Positions 6,906 through 9,348 of a stretch of DNA of 9,348 nucleotides are shown here, one piece after another. A program made the position numbers and the translations under genes. This DNA is from Clostridiaceae bacterium (GTDB lineage: Bacteria > Bacillota > Clostridia > Oscillospirales > Acutalibacteraceae): NCBI GenBank assembly GCA_904501685.1, contig CAJGBX010000050.1, positions 1-9,348 of the forward strand, read 5' to 3'. Positions within the stretch are counted from its first letter, which is position 1. Each line of letters starts with the position of its first letter. The notes beneath the pieces were generated by a model, which saw only the letters and a list, made by a program, of their open reading frames with translations, ran no database searches and had not been told where the DNA came from.

Positions 6906-8150
6906 TTAAATTTGCTTGTCCTTAAAGAATTCGCCCAAGCTTGTAAACTCTTTCTTTTTCAGTTCGTTGGTCACGTCGCAATAAATATCCATCGTTGTAC
7001 TGATGTCAGCGTGACCTAAAACATCCTGAATCACCTTTATATTGATACCCGACTCACACAGGCGAGTAGCAAAGGTGTGTCTCAAGCTGTGGCAACTAAA
7101 GGGCGGCAGCAGAACGGGATCCTTTTCTTCTTTGAGCAACACTTCATCATTACAGTCACGGATAATTCTGCGAATGGCTTTGTTGAGTGTTCCTTGATGC
7201 TGAACATCACCGTAGCGGTTTATAAAGATAAAATCCGTATAGCAATCAACAATTGCTTTGCACTTAACCCCGGCATCCTCTTGATTTTGTTTTTCAAGCA
7301 GGAACGCTTCTTTAACATCATCTATCATCGGTACAGTTCGTTCACCGGCTTTGGTCTTAGGTGTGTTTATGCTAAAGGAACAGCCGTTACCGTCGCCGTG
7401 ATTGTAGTATACCAAGGTGTGATTGACGTGGATAAGTCCTTCTTCCAAATCAATATCGCACCACCGCAGTCCTACCAATTCACCGACACGCAATCCCGTG
7501 CCAAGCATAATGGCGAAAACCGGATACCAATGCCGATACACCGGATGATTTTTAAGGAAGTTAATGAATAACTGTTGTTCAGGGATAGTAAGTGCCTTTC
7601 GCTTTTCAACCTGAAAATTATGGGACTGTTTCAGTTCTTTCAGCATATTATCGGTGGGATTAAGGCGTATGTATCCATCATCCACCGCCAAGTTAAATAC
7701 TTGATGCAGAACTGTATGCACATTATCAATGGTTGCTATGGTCAAAATTCGTTCATCTGCAAGGCGGTTATAAAACCTCTTTACATCGGATTTTCTGACA
7801 TTCGCAATCCGAAGCTTGCCGAACGTTGGGCGTACAAACATATTGTACATATACTTGTAGTTCTGAAAAGTGTTATGCTTTAAACCACGTTTCAGATCAC
7901 ACCACAAGTCAAAAACTTCGTTTACCGTTATCAAACGGATCTCCGTTTTAATGCCGTCCCTTTTATCAAGGATAATTTGTTCTTCTCGTTCTCGAAGCTC
8001 CTCAAGGGTGCCTGCGTATATCGAGTGGCGCTTACCATCGGGAGTGCTCCAACGGTAATCATAAATTCCGTCTGCTCTTTGGGATTCACCCTTGCGGAGT
8101 GTAACCCGATCCTTATCTAATCTTCTACCTTTACCTTTCTTTGCAGTCAT
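6906..8150 (-). CDS. int: Tn916-type tyrosine recombinase (integrase)
   Basis: This 414-residue integrase catalyses integration and excision by tyrosine-linked strand exchange. Residues about 10-60 form the Tn916-type arm-binding domain (DKDRVTLRKGESQRADGIYDYRW), residues about 73-170 the SAM-like core-binding domain, and residues about 185-395 the catalytic domain. The catalytic set is intact: R221 in GTGLRVGE, a Lys in TPKTKAGE (K265/K267), H354 and R357 in CHSLRHTF, H380 in LGHADIS and nucleophile Y390 in MDIY. The length is close to that of Tn916 Int. The start follows AAAGGAG (8161-8167) 10 bases upstream. A promoter lies in the gap to xis. Repeats just beyond its stop may be its binding sites. 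It appears functional. Confidence 0.95.
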   Translation of the reverse strand: MTAKKGKGRRLDKDRVTLRKGESQRADGIYDYRWSTPDGKRHSIYAGTLEELREREEQIILDKRDGIKTEIRLITVNEVFDLWCDLKRGLKHNTFQNYKYMYNMFVRPTFGKLRIANVRKSDVKRFYNRLADERILTIATIDNVHTVLHQVFNLAVDDGYIRLNPTDNMLKELKQSHNFQVEKRKALTIPEQQLFINFLKNHPVYRHWYPVFAIMLGTGLRVGELVGLRWCDIDLEEGLIHVNHTLVYYNHGDGNGCSFSINTPKTKAGERTVPMIDDVKEAFLLEKQNQEDAGVKCKAIVDCYTDFIFINRYGDVQHQGTLNKAIRRIIRDCNDEVLLKEEKDPVLLPPFSCHSLRHTFATRLCESGINIKVIQDVLGHADISTTMDIYCDVTNELKKKEFTSLGEFFKDKQI

Positions 8151-8191
8151 ATTTATCTAGCTCCTTTCAATACCTGTCAGCATTGAAAAGC

Positions 8192-8202
8192 ACTATGATA
8201 GT
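8192..8202. promoter_or_regulatory. Palindrome at the int transcription start, candidate operator
   Basis: ACTATGATAGT is a dyad with 5-bp arms around one base, placed 6 bases downstream of the int -10 box, about at the start of transcription. A small repressor or Xis could bind here. No regulator is identified. Confidence 0.35.
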
Positions 8203-8208
8203 ATCTAT

Positions 8209-8237
8209 ATTATAACATAAATCCGCTATCTTTACAA
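8209..8237 (-). promoter_or_regulatory. Promoter of int
   Basis: On the minus strand, -35 TTGTAA (8237-8232), a 17-base spacer and a perfect -10 TATAAT (8214-8209) lie about 60 bases before the int start codon. This lets int be expressed apart from xis. Confidence 0.75.
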
Positions 8238-8269
8238 GTACTCTTTCGGAGCTGACAGGCCTGTAAAGA
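8229..8269. repeat. Second inverted repeat in the xis-int gap
   Basis: TCTTTACA (8229-8236) and TGTAAAGA (8262-8269) pair over 8 bp. The left arm overlaps the int -35 box, and the loop contains one arm of the 8173-8259 repeat, so the two foldings interfere with each other. Confidence 0.4.
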
Positions 8270-8276
8270 AAGTTAA

Positions 8277-8471
8277 TTAAATGGAATAATTCTTTTCTAT
8301 ATATTCATCCAATTTTCTTCGCTTGATCAGCCGCTTTGTGCCGTTGAACAGCACGAAAGTACAATCAACCTTATCGGACAGTTTTCTGAGTTTGTTAATA
8401 CCAATGCCCGAATAGGCTGCGGCTTCTGTCAGCGTTAAAGTGGTTTTCTCCCAAATTGGAACCTCTTTCAT
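8277..8471 (-). CDS. xis: Tn916 Xis-like excisionase
   Basis: This 64-residue basic protein closely resembles Tn916 Xis (67 residues) in length and layout. It has the start PIWEKTTLTLTEAAAYSGIG, a winged-helix DNA-binding fold, then INKLRKLSDK as recognition helix, FNGTKRLIKRRK as the wing, and LDEYIEKN at the end. It bends DNA at the element ends and steers the integrase toward excision. The ribosome site AGGAGGT (8479-8485) sits 7 bases before the ATG. The gene lies 126 bases upstream of int on the same strand, as in Tn916, but here int has its own promoter in the gap. A short open frame precedes it. Confidence 0.9.
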   Translation of the reverse strand: MKEVPIWEKTTLTLTEAAAYSGIGINKLRKLSDKVDCTFVLFNGTKRLIKRRKLDEYIEKNYSI

Positions 8472-8488
8472 TGGCGATACCTCCTATA

Positions 8489-8536
8489 TTATTTGCCTCC
8501 ATTTCCGCCGGAGGTAGGCTTCGAAACATATAACAT
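8489..8536 (-). CDS. Possible 15-residue leader peptide upstream of xis
   Basis: On the minus strand, ATG (8536) opens 15 codons, MLYVSKPTSGGNGGK, ending at TAA (8489-8491). A strong ribosome site, AAGGAG (8544-8549), lies 7 bases before the ATG, matching the spacing of the xis site. The stop codon is 17 bases before the xis start, so ribosomes leaving this frame could affect xis translation. The gene would be cotranscribed with xis. No known family is recognised, and frames of this size with a ribosome site do occur by chance. What favours it is the close match in spacing and the lack of any other use for the region. Confidence 0.4.
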   Translation of the reverse strand: MLYVSKPTSGGNGGK

Positions 8537-8552
8537 AAAAATTCTCCTTACA

Positions 8553-8574
8553 GGCAGTGACGGATGTCACCGCC
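8553..8574. repeat. Hairpin upstream of the leader frame
   Basis: GGCAGTGAC (8553-8561) pairs with GTCACCGCC (8566-8574) over 8 of 9 positions around a 4-base loop. On the minus strand it ends 3 bases before the AAGGAG ribosome site of the short frame, so it could affect translation there. It has no T tract and does not look like a terminator. Confidence 0.5.
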
Positions 8575-8590
8575 GTTACATTCTTCCTTT

Positions 8591-8620
8591 GATTGTCCCT
8601 ATATATCAATCCTACGGATT
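8591..8620. repeat. Two overlapping small hairpins
   Basis: GATTG (8591-8595) can pair with CAATC (8607-8611), and AATCC (8608-8612) with GGATT (8616-8620). The shared bases make the two mutually exclusive. Both are short and may be chance. Confidence 0.25.
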
Positions 8621-8679
8621 TTCGTCAGCAGGATATTGTAGTCAATTTAAATTCTTCCTTCACAATTTTAATTAATAGA

Positions 8680-9348
8680 TTACTTTTTCTTCGGCTTATC
8701 AGCCAAGTAAATTCTTGTCACTTCGGTTCTGTGGTGACCCAAGTTTTCGCTCACGATTTTGCGAGCCTTTTTTGGTCTTTCTTGCAATGCTTGTTCATAG
8801 GTGCGTTGTGCATAGGTATGTCTCAGACTGTGCCAAGAGATTGTTTCAGTTCTTTGCTTTTTACCGTCTTCGCTTAAATCCTCTCGGTTTTCTAACATAA
8901 AATATTTTCTGTTATAGCTCATCCAGTTCTGCAAAGAACGTTTTTCTCTCTGTACACCGCCTTTTTCACTGCCTGATATTAAATAATCTCTTGGGTATCT
9001 GCCTGAACATCGGGCATAATCTAAATATTTAGTAATAATACTTCGTTGCTTTGTGCTTAAATCAATTGCTCTCGTCTGACCGCCTTTGCCTTTTATAACA
9101 AGCTGTCCGGTCTTTAACGCCGACATTAGGTATTCAACTCTTAGCGTGCAGATCTCTTCAAGCCGTAGACCAAATTCACTAGCAAAGTCTATAGCGATAA
9201 CTACGTCTTGTCTGCCTTGTTGGGTAGCTAACTGTCGCATACGGGCAATCTCTTCATCAAATAGCGAATGGTCTTTTACGCCTGTCGCTCGTTTCGGCAG
9301 ATTCAACTTGCTATTAGGGGATAGCCTGTTCTTACTACCGGATTTTCT
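8680..9348 (-). CDS. Tyrosine recombinase, 5' part beyond the window
   Basis: The C-terminal 222 residues of a second integrase are present, and the frame remains open to the window edge. The TTG at 9306 lacks a ribosome site and is not a convincing start, so the gene begins further right. Counting from that TTG, the catalytic residues are all present: R48 in FGLRLEE, a Lys in IKGKGGQTR (K72/K74), H159 and R162 in SWHSLRHTY, H191/H192 in LGHH, and Y200 in TRIYL. The RLEEI and KGKGGQ segments are closer to XerC/D-like or transposon-type recombinases than to the Tn916-type int next door, so it probably recognises different sites. It lies on the same strand as xis and int, 143 bases upstream of the leader frame. 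Confidence 0.85.
   Translation of the reverse strand, partial: RKSGSKNRLSPNSKLNLPKRATGVKDHSLFDEEIARMRQLATQQGRQDVVIAIDFASEFGLRLEEICTLRVEYLMSALKTGQLVIKGKGGQTRAIDLSTKQRSIITKYLDYARCSGRYPRDYLISGSEKGGVQREKRSLQNWMSYNRKYFMLENREDLSEDGKKQRTETISWHSLRHTYAQRTYEQALQERPKKARKIVSENLGHHRTEVTRIYLADKPKKK

Larger units (their letters stand above)
8173..8259. repeat. 9-bp inverted repeat flanking the int promoter
   Basis: CCTGTCAGC (8173-8181) and GCTGACAGG (8251-8259) are exact reverse complements 69 bases apart. One arm is upstream of the -35, the other between the start site and the int ribosome site. Only transcripts from further upstream would contain both arms. Confidence 0.55.
6591..9348. mobile_element. 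End of an integrative element with Tn916-type xis-int module (partial)
   Basis: The int and xis genes of the Tn916 family lie in their usual order and orientation, transcribed toward the repeat-rich region that would be the element end. The body should run to the right, beyond the window, and no conjugation gene is visible here. The left limit is set at the first TGTCGTAA repeat and is approximate. A phage, a mobilisable element or a full conjugative element are all possible. Confidence 0.6.

Noticed and set aside
7077..7883. Plus-strand open frames of 164 and 102 codons opposite int
   Set aside because: They lie antisense to an integrase with all catalytic residues intact, show no recognisable motif, and are shadows of its codon structure.
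8593..8900. Plus-strand open frames over the end of the second recombinase
   Set aside because: They are antisense to a well-supported recombinase and have no recognisable motif.
9304..9306. TTG as start of the second recombinase
   Set aside because: There is no ribosome site, the frame stays open upstream to the window edge, and the family needs an N-terminal DNA-binding domain that would lie further right.

Overview
The window looks like low-GC Gram-positive DNA, most likely from an anaerobic gut-type member of the Clostridia. The signs are strong purine-rich ribosome sites such as AGGAGG-type sequences, a lipobox lipoprotein, ABC-2/TetR cassettes, and a Tn916-family xis-int module. The species cannot be named from the sequence.

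Region 1 (1-4349, + strand) is an amino-sugar/glycan block. A NagB-family protein (41-898) overlaps a NagA-family amidohydrolase (895-2070) by 4 bases. A lipoprotein (2134-4281) follows, with a carbohydrate-binding-like domain and a TIM-barrel glycosidase-like domain. The likely logic is that the lipoprotein binds or handles a glycan outside the cell while NagA/NagB deacetylate and deaminate an amino sugar inside. Both enzymes keep their catalytic residues but have changes where the E. coli enzymes hold the sugar phosphate. A perfect 21-bp hairpin (4301-4349) closes the block and can terminate both strands.

Region 2 (4418-6512, - strand) is a self-contained tetR-ABC-ABC operon. A TetR-type regulator, an ATPase and an ABC-2 permease are tightly packed behind a near-consensus promoter whose -10 box lies inside a short palindrome, suggesting autorepression. 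A 16-bp exact direct repeat (4345-4360 and 6624-6639) brackets the operon.

Region 3 (about 6591-9348, mostly - strand) is one end of an integrative element: two clusters of TG(G/T)CGTA repeats, hairpins, a Tn916-type integrase (6906-8150), a Tn916 Xis-like excisionase (8277-8471), a possible 15-codon leader peptide (8489-8536), and a second, different tyrosine recombinase that runs off the right edge. The int gene has its own promoter and a set of inverted repeats in the xis-int gap that could act as a switch.

The most interesting reading, which is inference, is that the ABC/TetR operon is a cargo unit lying between attachment-like repeats next to the integrase element, inserted at the terminator of the nag block. 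No CRISPR array, tRNA or rRNA was seen.
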